From the NCBI GenBank assembly GCA_027625915.1, contig JANTQA010000076.1, forward strand, positions 1,302,001 to 1,366,000: 64,000 nucleotides of DNA, written 5' to 3'. The translations under genes were made by a program, and so were the position numbers. How positions within the stretch are numbered: position 1 is the first letter of the stretch; every line of letters starts with the position of its first letter. The notes under the pieces are model-generated. The model did not search any database. It had not been told where the DNA came from and worked only from the letters and a program-made list of their open reading frames with translations. This DNA is from Anaeramoeba flamelloides. Taxonomy: Eukaryota > Metamonada > Anaeramoebidae. This document shows positions 23,613-36,433 of this stretch, piece by piece.

Positions 23613-24115
23613 CCCTTAGCACTCAGTACTTGCCTAAATTTCATCAAGTTGAAAATAAAAGATTTAAAATGCCATTGATGTACTAATATATTTATTTACT
23701 AATCTGTCTTGAATCCAGATTTAAATTATAATAAAAAGTTAAAATAGTTTAGAGATAAAGTAGTTATGATATTGTATTTTTTTTTTGTTTTTGGAAAAAA
23801 AAAAAAGAATTATTTATTTTTACATTTTTTTTAAAGATCTTTATATTTTTTTTAATTTTTTAAATAAGAAATTTTATTACAATAACAGAAATTGAAAACT
23901 AAATAAATTGATTTATTAAAATTAAAAAAGCAAGAAATTTTGTTAATTTTATAATTAAAAGAATAAATAAAAAAAATATATTACTGAGAAATTTTCATTT
24001 TTTTTTTTTTTTTTTCAGATAATTTTTTAAAAAATATTAAATCCAGAGAATAATTAAATATATTTCTTTAGGCAAAAATTAAAAGTTTAATATGAATAAT
24101 TTTCTTACTCAGTTT
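23613..24115. mobile_element. family G element, copy 2 (left part)
   Basis: Starts CCCTTAGCACTCAG and follows copy 1 through CCTAAATTTCATCAAGTT, TCTTGAATCCAGATTTAAAT and several A/T tracts, then similarity fades. No matching right end seen, so probably truncated or rearranged. Confidence 0.6.
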
Positions 24116-24963
24116 TTACCTTTTTTATGTAGAAAACTTCAAAAAAGTTTGAAAAAAAATTGAACTTTTGTAAAATCGATTCTATTCAAAAAATCAAATT
24201 TCGATATAACCCATGGTTAATAATTAAAATTAAAGTTGGGTAATTTCGGGTTTATTATTTAATTTTTTTTAAAAAATATATATCCATTTCTCAAAATTTT
24301 TGCAAGAACTATTTTCGGGGGGGGTGATTTCAAACTGATATATAGTCTCATAAAAATGACAATTTAACCCACACCATCACATTTATTGCTTTTTTGAATT
24401 ATAAAAAAAGGGTAAAAAAAGTATAGAATATATTTGAAAGAATAATGTGATTATATAAAATTTAAAAAAGGAAATTTCATTTTTTTATTTTAACAGTTTA
24501 TTCGATATTTCAGAAAAATTAAAAAAATAAAAAAAATAAATTAAATTCGTTGTAAAATGAAATATTTACCAAAAGTTAGTTTAAATATGATGAAATAATT
24601 ATTTAATCTTGAAAAAAAAATGAATTAATTTGAAAATATACCTTTTGTGAATGGATTAAATAGCATTTATTAGACATTTTTTTTTTGAATTGAAAAATCT
24701 TTTATGAAGTTGAGGGTGTATCCCTTAATTTGTATTTTTTAAATCCCTATAGTTCTAATTTTCAATAAAAATATCGAAAATTCAAATGTTTCAATTGATT
24801 TTTGGAATTGATTATCTCAAAATGAAAAAAAAATAAGAGTGAAAATAAATGCTTTTAAAACGAGATAATTTCAACCTTGTGAGATATAGGATATTAGATT
24901 ATAATTTGTGGTTTATGAAAATTGTTTGTGGTTTATATGACCAATTTTCAATTAGAAATCTTC

Positions 24964-25110
24964 TCATGAAAATGGTCCTTTGATTTGCAAGATTAATCTT
25001 TCTTGTTGAAATTTACTCAACCTCTTGATGTCTTTCTTATCTCTGATTAGTGAGCCAATAATACGATCACAAGTAATCATTTCCTTATTAGTCAAAATGT
25101 ATTTCATCAT
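24964..25110 (-). CDS. short ORF of 48 residues, unknown
   Basis: Starts at a double ATG and ends TGA. The peptide (MMKYILTNKEMITCDRIIG, then SLIRDKKDIKRLSKFQQER and LILQIKGPFS) has gene-like composition, with an amphipathic basic helix in the second half. A stop lies in frame 12 bases before the ATG, and a family F element begins 15 bases upstream. It may be a small gene, or the 3' part of a gene cut by that insertion. No family recognised. It would be the only TGA-terminated gene here, which weakens it slightly. Confidence 0.3.
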   Translation of the reverse strand: MMKYILTNKEMITCDRIIGSLIRDKKDIKRLSKFQQERLILQIKGPFS

Positions 25111-25125
25111 AAAGTTTTCTTAATA

Positions 25126-25290
25126 CTGGTATTTGAATTGTAAATGGGAAAAATTTTCACTTCATTTTCATTTCCTTTTTGTAACTAATCAACAAATTAC
25201 AACTTACTTTTTAAAAACTGCATATTTACTAAAGGAAAAAATGGAAAAGGAAGTGAAAATTTATTCCCATTTATAATTCAAATACCAGGA
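25126..25290. mobile_element. family F 165-bp palindromic element, copy 1
   Basis: Best-preserved copy. TA at 25124-25125 and 25291-25292; ends CTGGTATTTGAATTGTAAAT and, inward from the right, TCCTGGTATTTGAATTATAA. Arms contain TTTTCACTTC and its complement. No ORF. It lies 229 bp before the SMC1 start codon. Confidence 0.8.
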
Positions 25291-25519
25291 TAATAAATTA
25301 TCAGTATCATTGAATAAAAACTAACACAATCACCTTATTTAATGTGAAATATTTCAATTCCAAAATCTTGAAAAACATCTAACACTTGACCGAATTAAGA
25401 TTTCATATTAACTGGGAAAAAAAACATGATTAATATCAGCCATTTTTTTTACTTTAAATTTAAACTTTTTTTATTGTTTTTAATTTCTTTATTTTAAAAA
25501 GAAACTTTCAAATCATTTA

Positions 25520-28500
25520 ATGGGCGAATTTTGGTTTTTAAACCGAATTATTGTTGAAAATTTCAAATCTTATAAGGGGAAACAAATAATCGGCCCATTT
25601 GAAAATTTCACATCAATTATTGGGCCAAATGGATCAGGGAAAAGTAATGTTATGGATGCAATAAGTTTTGGCTTAGGTGTGCAATCAAAATACTTGAGAG
25701 GTGTGTCACTTAAGGATTTAATTTATCACAAACAAAAAAAATCAAAAAGTAAAAAATTACCACTTACTTGTTCAGTCACATTAGTTTTCTCAAAAATAAT
25801 TTCACCGGAAGAAGAAACGCAATTTAAACGAGAAATTACCAAAAAATCAAGTTTGAATTTGTTTTTCCTTTCTTTTATATTCTTTATTATTCTTAAATTT
25901 GTTGAAAGAAGAGGGATCATGATTAAAAAGAAAAATTAAAAAAAAAAGCCAAAAACAAAGATCAAATTCTATCCGTTACTTTTAGCGAGTTTAAAAATAA
26001 TTTCTTTTTTTTTTTTTTTTTTTTGTCAATTGGAATTTTATTAATCAACTTCAAAACTCGATTTCTAACCATTAAAATAAACAAACAAACCCACCAAAAG
26101 AGACTTCAAAATATTCAATTGACGGTAAAAAAGTAAAAGTCAAAGAATTTATGGAAAGATTACAAGAATTAGGAGTTGATGTGAAGAACAGGAATTTTTT
26201 AGTCTTTCAGGGCGATGTGCAATCAATTGCTGACAAAAGCCCCAAGGAATTAACGGAATTATTGGAAAAAATTAGTGGGTCAAGTGAGTTGAAAAAAGAA
26301 TATGACGAATTAGTCTTAGAAAAGGAAAGAGCAGAATCTGTCTCAAGTTTTAATATGGAGAAAAAAAAAAATTTCAATGCAGAAGCCAAAAGATACAAAA
26401 TGCAAAAAGAAGAAGCCGATCGCTTTAATCGGCTCTTAAAAAAAAAACAAAGAAACACAAAGAAATTCTACGTTTTGAAATTGTTTTGGGTCAAGAAATT
26501 AATCAAACAAACGAAAAATGGATTAAGAAAGGAAAGAACCAAATTCTTCGAATTACAATCACGACAGAAAAATGCAGATGAAACCTTAAAAACTAAAAGA
26601 AAAGAAAAAGGACAAATTAGAAAGAAAAAAATCATACTCGAAAATCAATTAAAAGAAGAAGAAGACCAATTAAATTCACAAGTAAGCCTCTAATTTAAAC
26701 TTAAATTTATTTTAACTTTTTTTTTTTTTTTTTTGATTTTAATGAAGAGTGATTTATTGTAGAATTATTATTACAGTTGTGGAAAAAAAGTGAAACACCG
26801 CTTTTAATTGGGAACATTAATAGAACCTGAAAACGAAAAGCAAAATTAATTAAAAGAAGAAACCAACCAACTTTTAATAATAATCCATTATATTATTTTC
26901 AATCAACCCAACAAATACAATTTAAATCTACTTTCATATCGAAATTGTAGGTGTGATTTTGGAAGATATCAAAAATAGTCAATTTTTTCGAACATATTCA
27001 TAATAATTGATCAATCAAAGAAAAACCCAGACCAAAAGACAGTATTAGAAAAACTGTTATTGTGCTGAATCGTTCATTTCGTTTTATTTATTTATTCTTT
27101 TATTAATTGATCTGACTTTTGAATTTTCAGTAATGTTAACAATTAAAAACCCGTGTTGAACTTTTTTTCCCGGTTTCACTTTTTTTCCATAATGGTTAGT
27201 ATTTTTTTTTTTGCCTATTCATTTAATGGAAAATTTAAAGACCAGAAACAGAAATACTGGAAAACAAGAATATGTTATGATTTGATTTTTTTTTTTGAAT
27301 ATTATACGGTTATTTCATAAAGTTTTTGTGATCAACAAATATTTTGTAGAAATCTCGTATTATTACAAAAAAGAGTTTCTTCACTTTTTTAACCTTGTTA
27401 AATTCAAATTTCAACAAGTAACTCTTCACTCAATTCCAAATTCATAGATTTTTAATTATGTGTTTTCACAATAAGCAAAAAATGTTTCATTTTTATTATC
27501 TTTAAATTTGATTGGTTTATTGATCAACAATTCAAATTCAATTTTTAATATTCACATAAGAGTCAATATATTATTGTTGGTGTAGACGACACTGAAAATT
27601 AGAAAAAATAAAAAATATCGAAATTGTAGCGAAAGACAAATTCGTATCATAAATGGGATAAAATTATCCTCTTTTTTTTTTTTATTATTAAAGAAGTGTA
27701 AATTGCACTCTAGATGTCCTTATACTTAAATCCCCTTTCAGAAATTTATGGTAAAAAATCACAGCTTTCTCGATTATTAATTAATGGAAATAATTTCAAA
27801 CTGGCTTTTTAAAAATTAATTCATTCAGATTTTTTTCTTTTTAATTTATTTTGAAAAATTAATCCATTATTTTGATCGGAAGTACATACTCATAAAAAAT
27901 GAAAATTTCATCTGGTTATCTTTTTCCAATTATTAAATTCCTTTCATTTTATGGTTCTTAATATACTCAACCAATATAGTATAAAAAAAGAACCAAACAA
28001 ATAAAAAGATCACAAAACACAATCTATTTCTTCGAAATTACTATTCACGAAAGAAAAATATGGAAAACAAAGTTAAAACTTTTCCTATTATTATTCAAAT
28101 CCCAGTTTTTTTTTGAAATTTGGGTTTTACTTTAGAAACAGACAAAAGGCCGTTGAAAAGTTTAAATTAGATTTACTTAATGAATGTTCAGCTGATGAAT
28201 CTTTTGATGTAGAAAACGTTTTTTTTTTTTTTTTTTATTACGGATTTTTTTCAATTTGAGTCAAAACATTTTTTTAAAATTCAAATGTTTCAAGGCAAAT
28301 TTCAAATCAATTTTGTTTACTTCTTTTTGAACCCCCCTTCAGACGATTTTGAATTTTATTTACACCCCTTCCTTTATCCCACTCAAAAAGTGAACGTAAT
28401 AAAAAAACCGAGTTACATTTTATTTGTAATTTTCCTAAAAAAAACAACTTTCAAACCCAATAAAGAATTAAAAATAAAAAAAAACATTGTAAATAACTTT

Positions 28501-31500
28501 TTATTATTCTAGTTTTTTTTTTTTTTTTTATCAAAGATAATAAATTTAATACATTTCTTTCAGTTTGAATTTGTATTTTCTTAAATATTTTTATAATTGA
28601 TAAAAATTCTTAAAATTAGTGAAAAAAAAAAAAAACAATTCAAATTTATGACAATTAATCGGATTGATGCCAATCTCATTTTTTTATGTAAAAAATTCAA
28701 TTGATCATTTCTCCCAATTTTCTTTTATTTCTAACCCCCCATTTAAGCAAATTTAAGCAAATTTAACCATTGAAAACTAACAAACCACCCTAAATTTTTA
28801 GTTAAAATATTTTATAAAATATACAACACTATAGAATTTCGAGAGTTTTTTTTTTTCTGAAAAATACAAAAAAAAAAAATGTATTTAAATATATTTGAAA
28901 AGAAAAAAATCCAATTCAAGAATAAAATATCAAAAAAACTTTGTAATTGAATTTCTTTCAAAAAATCATACACTTTTTATAAAAATACAATTTTAGTAAC
29001 AATTTAAGAACTATACTTCAAATTGAAAATGGGTGTTACATGCACTCTAATCAGTATTTAGGGGTTGACAAATCTCACAAAGTTTTTTCCAGTTTGATCC
29101 TATAAGTAAAAAAATGAAATATTTTTCCCTAAAATTATCTGTACTCTTTTCTGTTATTTCTGTGATTTCTTTGATATCAAAAAATGAAAAAGAAATCAGA
29201 AAAAATCTACTTTTTGATAAAATTTACCTTTAGAACAATTTTTAAAACCCTGGTACATTGTCTAGATTTTTTTTCATCGTTATAGGAAGCCAATTAATAG
29301 GATGTTAAAAGTTGTACATAATTGGTCAAAATGTAGGAAATTTGTATTTTTTTGATGACTAATATTTTTTTATGAACTACAAAGATATATTTTGATAAGA
29401 AGACTTGGTAGTGGGTTTGGTATTGTATCGAATTCACCAAAATTCCTCTCATTTCCTAAAAATGAAAGATCATTTTTTTTTTCTCAACTCACCAACACAA
29501 TATTTTTTTTAAAAATCTAAAAAAAACTGACTGATATTTGCAAATTTAATTTCTATTAGATCCTTTCATGCAAAAATTCTTCAAAACCTTTCCCACATAA
29601 CCTCGGCTCAAATTGCCTTGATACAACTAATTAGGCTTTGGGAGAAACAAGACCAACAAAAAAAAAATCACACAAAAATAAAAAAAGATGTTTTGTATGT
29701 TTATAAGGATTGTTTCTGTTCAAAAATCAAATCGATAAGATACTATATCGCAAAAGTGTTATTGAGAACTCCAATTAAAGACAAAACAAAAAGAATCAAA
29801 ACCAAAAAAAATAAGAAAAAACCACAACTCTTTTATCGGAATTAATCTGTTTGGTGGAGACACAGAACAATCTATGGAATTCAATGATCAAAAATCATAG
29901 AAAATGTGATCTTTTAAAAGTTAGAGTTGTTTATTGAAAATTTTTGAAATTCTCGTAATTTTTTCAGGTTTTAAAATTTCGGTTATTTTTCTTTTTCATT
30001 TTCATTTTCATTTTTACCTTTCTTAGCAAGGTGTTCGGGTTTTTGTCTCTAAAAATTGTTTTTTCGTTTTTCATTAAAAATAATTACATAAAAATGCTTT
30101 TTTTGATCCTAATTAGGGAATATTTTAAAGATCCTGAGTTCTCATTTGAAATGATATTGTATACAAAGGTGTTGAGGCTGATTGATAAATCCGAAACATA
30201 GCCGTTAAGAAACAAAAAAAAAATGTGACATTTATCTGTGATTTGTCAAATTTAGTAATTTCATTTATCACTCTTTAAGAAAACAAATTAGCTTGTGTTG
30301 AACAATTTTAAATTTATTTTTTTTTTTAAAATAAGTAATTATCAAAAAAATAAAAATCAAAAATTATTCAAAAGTATTTGATATATGACTTGATTTATTC
30401 TTTTAAAAGTTTTTTTAATTTTGGTATGATTTTTAAAACGTATTGAATTTGACCTTTCAAAATAACTTTCTCAAATTGAAAATCTAATTTCCAATTATAT
30501 TAATTAATAAATTAATTCAATTAACAAAAAACAAACAACCAAAAATGACACCAAAAGAATCCAAGAAATATCAGAAAACAAGAAGCAATTAAAAAAATTG
30601 AATCCAAATTAAAAAAAAGCAAAGAAAATGAAAAGTCTCTTTTAATTGAAATCCAAAAATATCAACAAGAAATCAATAATTTAGAAAAGGATTTACAATT
30701 GGTAGACGAACAAATCGAAATCATGGAGACCAAAACGAAAAAAAGAGAAAAGAAAATTCAAGGTGTGCCTGTTTTAATTGACGATCAATTGGAAGAATAT
30801 CAAAATTTAAGAGAAGAGTCGAGGAAACAAACACTTGAAGATAAAGAACAAAAAAAAATATGCGAAAGGGAAAAAAGGATCGAAACAGAAAAGCTAAATA
30901 ATCTCAAAAATCAAATTAATAAAATTGAATCGAGGAAAAACCAATTAAAAACAGCAAAGGAATATTTAAAACAAAGAAAAATAAAGGTTAAAGAATTTAT
31001 TGAAAAATCTCAAAATGTATTAAAAGAAAAAAATACCCAACTAAAGAATTTGCAAAGACAAGAGATCCAAAACGAAAACAAAAAAAAGTCTTTGTTATCA
31101 ACACTTTCCAAAATCCAATCTAGGTTAAGAGAAGCGAAAGTCGATGAAAAGGAAAAAAACAGAGATATCAAATTTAGAGAAACAATCGAAAATTTGAAAA
31201 GACTATTTTCTGGAGTACATGGAACCATGTAAGAATGATTTTCCATCTTATTTTCTTTAATTTAATTATATACATTATTTTAAATTTATTTACTTTATAT
31301 TTTGGGATTATTTTTACAGCGATCTACTCTTAAACATGAAATTTTGATAAAAGTAAAATTTGTTGTTATACCAAATTGCTAAATTATTGATCTGTTTTCA
31401 AAATCTCCGATAAGAAATATATATATATATACATACCTAAACCCCAATTCAAAATTTTTAACACCACCAAAATTTGATTTTGAAAAAAAAAAAAATCTTA

Positions 31501-34500
31501 TATAATCAATTCTATGTGAAATACTAAATTAAAACCATTCACTAATTGAAATGTTAAAAATTGTTTATAAATAACAATACATAAAACAAAAAATAAATAA
31601 TTATTAATACTAATAAATTATCAGCGTGTTAAAAATTTTGGAGATGAGCAAAACACAAAAAAATATATTGAATCATTTGTTGAAAATTCTATAACAATTA
31701 TTGATCAATCAAATGGTTAGAATAACTAATTTTATTTGAGTTCTTCTATTTGAAAGAACTCAACTTTAATCTAATATCAACCCTAAAAAAAAAATCTATT
31801 GATCGAACGAAATAGGTTAGTTAATTCAAAATATGAAATATAAACAAAAAACTAAAAAGATAAAAAAATGATTTTCATATTTTTCAAAAATCAAAATTAT
31901 TTTCAATTCGAATGAAAATGTATTATTGTGATTGTTTTGGACTGTTTTAACTGTGTTAAAATTTTTGAATTTTAGTTTTGTAATAAATTTTCAATTTTTT
32001 CTATTTGTATTTCAGAAATATCCAATAAGAATTCTAAATTCAGATTATTTTATATGTTTGGTTTCAAATTTCGATTGATAAATTTTACTTTATGAATTAG
32101 AATAATTATTATGTTAAATTTCAAATGTAAATGTTTAAAATTTTTAAGAGAGTGACACCAGAAGATAAGATTTTCACTGTTTTATCAATTCCAAACAAGT
32201 TTAGATAACCACCTTTATTTATTTTTTTTTTACTTTTACCTACAAGACATTGTATTAGAATATTTTTTTTATTCAATAAAAATTTAAGTGAATTTAAATA
32301 AAAATAAAATCTAATCTTTTGAATACCAAATTCTCTAGTGTTTATGTCAAGGGATCAATTGAAAAAAAAATATTTTATATTGTTAAAATAAATTTGAATT
32401 AGTTTAAAACCCGTTTTAAAAAATGAAACTTTAAAATAAACTCAAAAAAATCGCATGTGATTGAAAAAATCAAATTTCCAATATTATACTACAAGAACAA
32501 ACTGGAAATATAAAAAATTTTTTAGAAATTATCAAAAAACAATTCTTTTTTTAAAAAATATAAAGGCACTGAAAAACTAAAACAAAATATGACAAATAAT
32601 TTATTATATTAAAATCAAAAAAAAAAAATCTGGATTAAAAAATATAAAATTTATTTACATTCCACTGCCTTTTACATTCCAAAATATTTTCATTAAAATG
32701 AAAAAAAAATATTTCTTGATATTATCAAACTAACGTGGACTCTTTAAATAAATAAAAATTTCAATAACCAAACAATCCCCTTATCTTTTAAATTATCTAA
32801 AAAATTATCAAAACTCTTATTTCTAAATTTTTTTGATTTTTATTTTTGCAACCAATTTAATAAAAAACCTCCAATAAATTTCTTCCCAAAAAAAAATATA
32901 AAAAAATAGGCTAGATCTTTGTAAACCAATACATAGGAAATATAATGTACCTGTCACTGTAACTATGGGCTCTTATATGGATGCTGTTGTAGTTGACAAT
33001 GATAAAACAGGTTTGGATTGCATCAGATATTTACGAGATCGAAGGCTTGGGAAGGCAAGATTCTTACCTTTATCCTCGCTAAGGGTATCACCGATCAATG
33101 AAAAGCTAAGAGAAATTGGCGAGGCCAAGTTAGTCATTGACTTATTACAGTATTCTGAAAATTATAAGAAGGCAGTCTTATTTTGCTGTGGGAACACTCT
33201 CGTTTGCGAGACATTAGAGACTGCGCGGGAATTGGCATTCAAAGGCAACCGTAACAAAGTTGTGACTTTGGATGGCACCTTAATTCAAAGATCGGGGTTA
33301 ATCTCTGGAGGTGAGTCTGGGATCACGATGAGAGCTGAGAGATGGAATTCGAAGGCGATTGATCAATTGAAAATTGAAAGGAAACAAATTCTGGATCAAT
33401 TAGAGGAAATCCAAAGCATAAGACAAATAATGTCTGATAAAAAGGAAATTAGTGCTGTCATTAGAAATTTAGAAAACAGATTGCAATTTTCAAAGCAAGA
33501 CTTGAAGAACACGCAAGAAAAATTTCAAAAAAATAAAGAAGAAATCGAGATTTTAAATAAGCAATTAGAAAGCTTTCAGCCAAAATATAAGAAAATGAAG
33601 GGCAAAATCGAAAAAAAGGAAAAGCAAATTGACAAGATCGAAAACACCATTGAAGTCACAGAAGACAAGATTTTTAGAGACTTTAGTTCCAGGGTAGGCA
33701 TTGAAAATATTCAACAATTTTTGGAAAAAAAGGTGCAAGAGTTCAACAAATTAAACAAAGAAAAATTAGAATTGACAAAGCAGCGGGCATTGTTAATCAA
33801 CAGAATTGAATACGAAAAATCACAAAATATTGAAAAGCCCTTGGAAAGGTTAAAAAAGCAAAGGCAAGAAGACGAAAATAAATTAACAAAATTACTAATT
33901 GAAATAAACCAAATTAAAGAATTAATTGAAAAAAAAAAATTGACAATTGCGAAAATTAAAAAGAAAATTGAAAAGCAAGAAAAGAAATGGAAGGAAAAAA
34001 ATTTAGAAATTAGGGCCTATATCCAACAATTAAATGAATCAAACTCTTTAATTGACAAGAAAATGCAAGAAAACACCAACCTTGAGGCAAAGCTTGAAGA
34101 ATTGCGAGAGCAAAGACATGACCTTTTCCAAAGAGCCAAAATCGAACAGATACAAATACCATTAAAAAGAGGCTCCATTAAGCCGAGCCTCCAATTGTCC
34201 CAAGACGAAATCCAGTCCTTGAAGGGCAAACAGCTGTCATCGATGGGGATGGAACTGGAGTTTTCGAGCGAATCCGATCTTACCCAATTTAATTCCCAAG
34301 ATCGTTCAGATTCGACAACAACTTCAACAACCACGACAAATGAGCTCAGTCAAAAAATGAAAGAGATCCACCAAAAGGAAGATCAGATAAGGATCGACTT
34401 TTCCTTTTTGCCACAGGATTTAAAAAAAGTTGAAACACAGGAACAATACCAGGACATCGAGAGACAATTCAAAGACAAACTAATGATGATAAGAGGGCAA

Positions 34501-35337
34501 ATCGAACAACTGGCACCAAACATGAAAGCGGGGAACAAATTGGAAAACGTAAATGAAAAATTAAAAAGAACCTTAAATGAGTTTGATGTATCTCGCAAAT
34601 ATGCAAATGAGATTAGGATCAAATTTAATAAAGTCAAAAAAAAAAGAATCAAATTATTTATGAAGGCATATCAAAAAATTAGTTTAAACATTGATAAAAT
34701 TTATAAAGAATTGACGACTAGCGATGGCCAGTTTGGTGGCACTGCCTATTTAAATCTTGAAAACACCGAGGAACCGTATTTAATGGGCGTCAAATACACT
34801 GCAATGCCTCCCTTAAAACGCTTTAGAGAAATGGAACAATTGTCTGGCGGCGAGAAAACAGTTGCAGCCCTAGCCCTGCTTTTTGCTATACAGAACGTAC
34901 ACCCTTCACCATTTTTAGTAATGGACGAAATCGATGCTGCCTTAGATAATATCAATATTGGACGTGTTACTAATTATTTGCGAAAAATTACGAGACAAAA
35001 TCCTTTGCTTATAACAGAGAAGAAAAAGAAAGATCAAATTGAAGATTCAGATTCAGATCTAGACGAGGATGAGGATGATGATGAGGATGAAAAGGAAAAG
35101 GAAAAGAAAAAGGACAAGGAAAGTAGTAAGGGGAAAAGAAAGGAAACAGGAAAGGTAAAAGAGAAAGAAGAAGACGAGGGAGAAAATAATCAAACCAAAC
35201 ACTCAACACAAATGTTAGTTATTAGTTTAAAAGATAGCTTCTTCCATCAAGCAGATTTACTCGTTGGTGTTTTTAAATCAAATTCAGAAAAATCTTCACA
35301 AACAATGACCTTAGATTTAACAAATTATCAATTTTAA
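25520..35337 (+). CDS. SMC1: cohesin subunit SMC1, four exons
   Basis: SMC ATPase that pairs with SMC3 and a kleisin in the cohesin ring for sister-chromatid cohesion and loop formation. Exons 25520-25850, 26101-26681, 30558-31228 and 32910-35337 give 1336 residues (human SMC1A is 1233). The start [20 protein letters not shown] matches SMC1 rather than other SMCs. Walker A GPNGSGKS is at residues 35-42 and [14 protein letters not shown] follows in exon 2. Coiled-coil arms flank a hinge at about 519-665 ([28 protein letters not shown]). Signature LSGGEKT begins at 1172, Walker B FLVMDE ends at E1201, then the D-loop ALDN. An acidic/Lys-rich insert at about 1228-1294 separates the D-loop from VISLKD. 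Joins are phase-consistent; the exon 2/3 join restores SMC1-like sequence. Only exon 1's donor (AAGTTTGA) is weak. Confidence 0.93.
26774..27195. mobile_element. family D MITE (422 bp)
   Basis: Inverted ends: CAGTTGTGGAAAAAAAGTGA on the left, and CCATTATGGAAAAAAAGTGA read inward from the right, each next to TTA. Just inside, TTTTAATTGGGAACATTAAT matches the same position in family A, so A and D are related. No ORF. Confidence 0.75.
28030..28112. mobile_element. family F element, partial copy
   Basis: Right half only is clear: ATCTATTTCTTCGAAATTAC, AAAAATATGGAAAACAAAG and the end ATTCAAATCCCAG. Lies immediately before the coding-like island at 28142. Confidence 0.45.
28142..28220 (+). pseudogene. 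coding-like fragment in SMC1 intron 2
   Basis: About 26 codons ([20 protein letters not shown], then FDVEN) with gene-like usage, preceded by an AG and followed by a T run. Used as an SMC1 cassette exon it would break the frame. A second open stretch at 28285-28512 ([18 protein letters not shown]) follows on the same strand. Confidence 0.25.
29531..29845 (+). pseudogene. coding-like open frame inside SMC1 intron 2
   Basis: Open for 104 codons from a TGA at 29528 to a TAA. The part [17 protein letters not shown] then [13 protein letters not shown] reads like an amphipathic helical protein segment; the rest turns Lys-rich. There is no ATG near the beginning. It may be a decayed gene, a fragment carried by a transposon, or an exon of a gene nested in the intron. 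I recognise no family. Confidence 0.3.
31229..32909 (+). other. SMC1 intron 3 (1.7 kb)
   Basis: Donor CATGTAAGA, acceptor AAAATAG; the join makes the codon ATG and the continuous hinge sequence HGTMLDLCKP. Contains a coding-like patch at 31625-31720 and otherwise AT-rich sequence. Confidence 0.85.
31625..31720 (+). other. coding-like island in SMC1 intron 3
   Basis: Follows TTATCAG; 31 codons ([18 protein letters not shown], then [13 protein letters not shown]) to TAG. Not alignable to SMC1 and out of phase with the flanking exons, so not a normal exon of that gene. Origin unknown. Confidence 0.2.
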
Positions 35338-36387
35338 ATTATACCTTACATATTTTAAAATATATTTTAAAAAAATAATTCAAATAATTTTTTTTTTAAT
35401 AATTTTTTAGAAATCCTTAATTTTTTACTTTTTATTTTTCATTCTAAATATTTACTTGCTTCATTTTTTCTTTGAAAATTTTCACAAAAAAAATTTATAT
35501 AATATTTTTTTTTTTTTGTTTTATTTCCTTGATTTAACATTTTATTTTCAATTTTCATTATATTTCAGAATAAATCAAAAGATACTGTGATAAATCTTAT
35601 TTCTCAATAAAAAACACAATGAAATTATTTTAAAAAGATCAACAAATTAAAAATTATAAATAATTTTCGAAAGCTTATAAACTAAACTCTTTTTCAAATA
35701 AAAGGGCATAGAAAATTTCAAGAATTATTCATAAGTGAATCAAATTAATTGCAGTATCATTCTAAAATCTAAGAAACGCTTTAAAATAGAAAAAAAAAAC
35801 TCAACTGAATATTTAAAACTTATTAAAACAAAACAATAAAACTTAAAATTAAATATTTGAAAAATTGGTGTGACTGTATTTGACATGAGAAATCTCTTTT
35901 TGTAAATTGTAAAGAAAAAAATTATAAAATCAATAAAAACCTTTGAACAAGGTGAATTGAGAAAATGTTCTCAACATTTTATTGATAACTCTTTACACGT
36001 CAAACTTTTGTTCTTTAAAATCTCATTTTCAAGATAAAGCCACAATTCATCTAGTTCTTTTGTTGGAATTGTTTTTTTCTTTATTTCTCTTTTCTTTGTT
36101 CCATACATCAATACAATAATGGTCTTTCAAAATTCCAACATCTAGCTCATTCGAAATCCAAACTTAAACTGTTTCCTTTTTTATACACTGGTAGATTCTT
36201 TCCAAATTGGTTTCTTCTTATCTTGTTTTTTTCATATTCCAACTGTCCAATACCCAGAAATATAAAAAGCAAAAAATGAAAAAATGAATAATTAAAATGA
36301 AAATCACCACTAAGTAATTATCTTATTAACAATCAAATTCGATGGTATTGATGATTTGAGAGGTGCCCTTTTGTTTGAAATATAGTT

Positions 36388-36433
<46 letters not shown>

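Larger units (their letters stand above)
18381..25519. other. 7-kb repeat-rich intergenic region
   Basis: Holds a nested pair of elements (A with B inside), C copy 3, G copy 2, F copy 1 and a 48-codon ORF, all listed separately. The rest is A/T-rich sequence with long homopolymers and no recognised gene or RNA. Confidence 0.6.
26682..30557 (+). other. SMC1 intron 2 (3.9 kb)
   Basis: Donor AAGTAAGC, acceptor CACCAAAAG, the same acceptor word used by intron 1 (which ends CCACCAAAAG at 26100). Contains family D and F elements and three coding-like islands on the plus strand (28142-28220, 28285-28512, 29531-29845) whose phases do not fit as SMC1 exons. Confidence 0.8.

Noticed and set aside
28142..28208. 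Cassette exon of SMC1
   Set aside because: It would enter at phase 2 and leave at phase 0, breaking the frame. Joining exon 2 directly to 30558 already restores the family sequence.
34017..34955. Minus-strand frames of 69-105 codons
   Set aside because: Antisense shadows of the SMC1 fourth exon.
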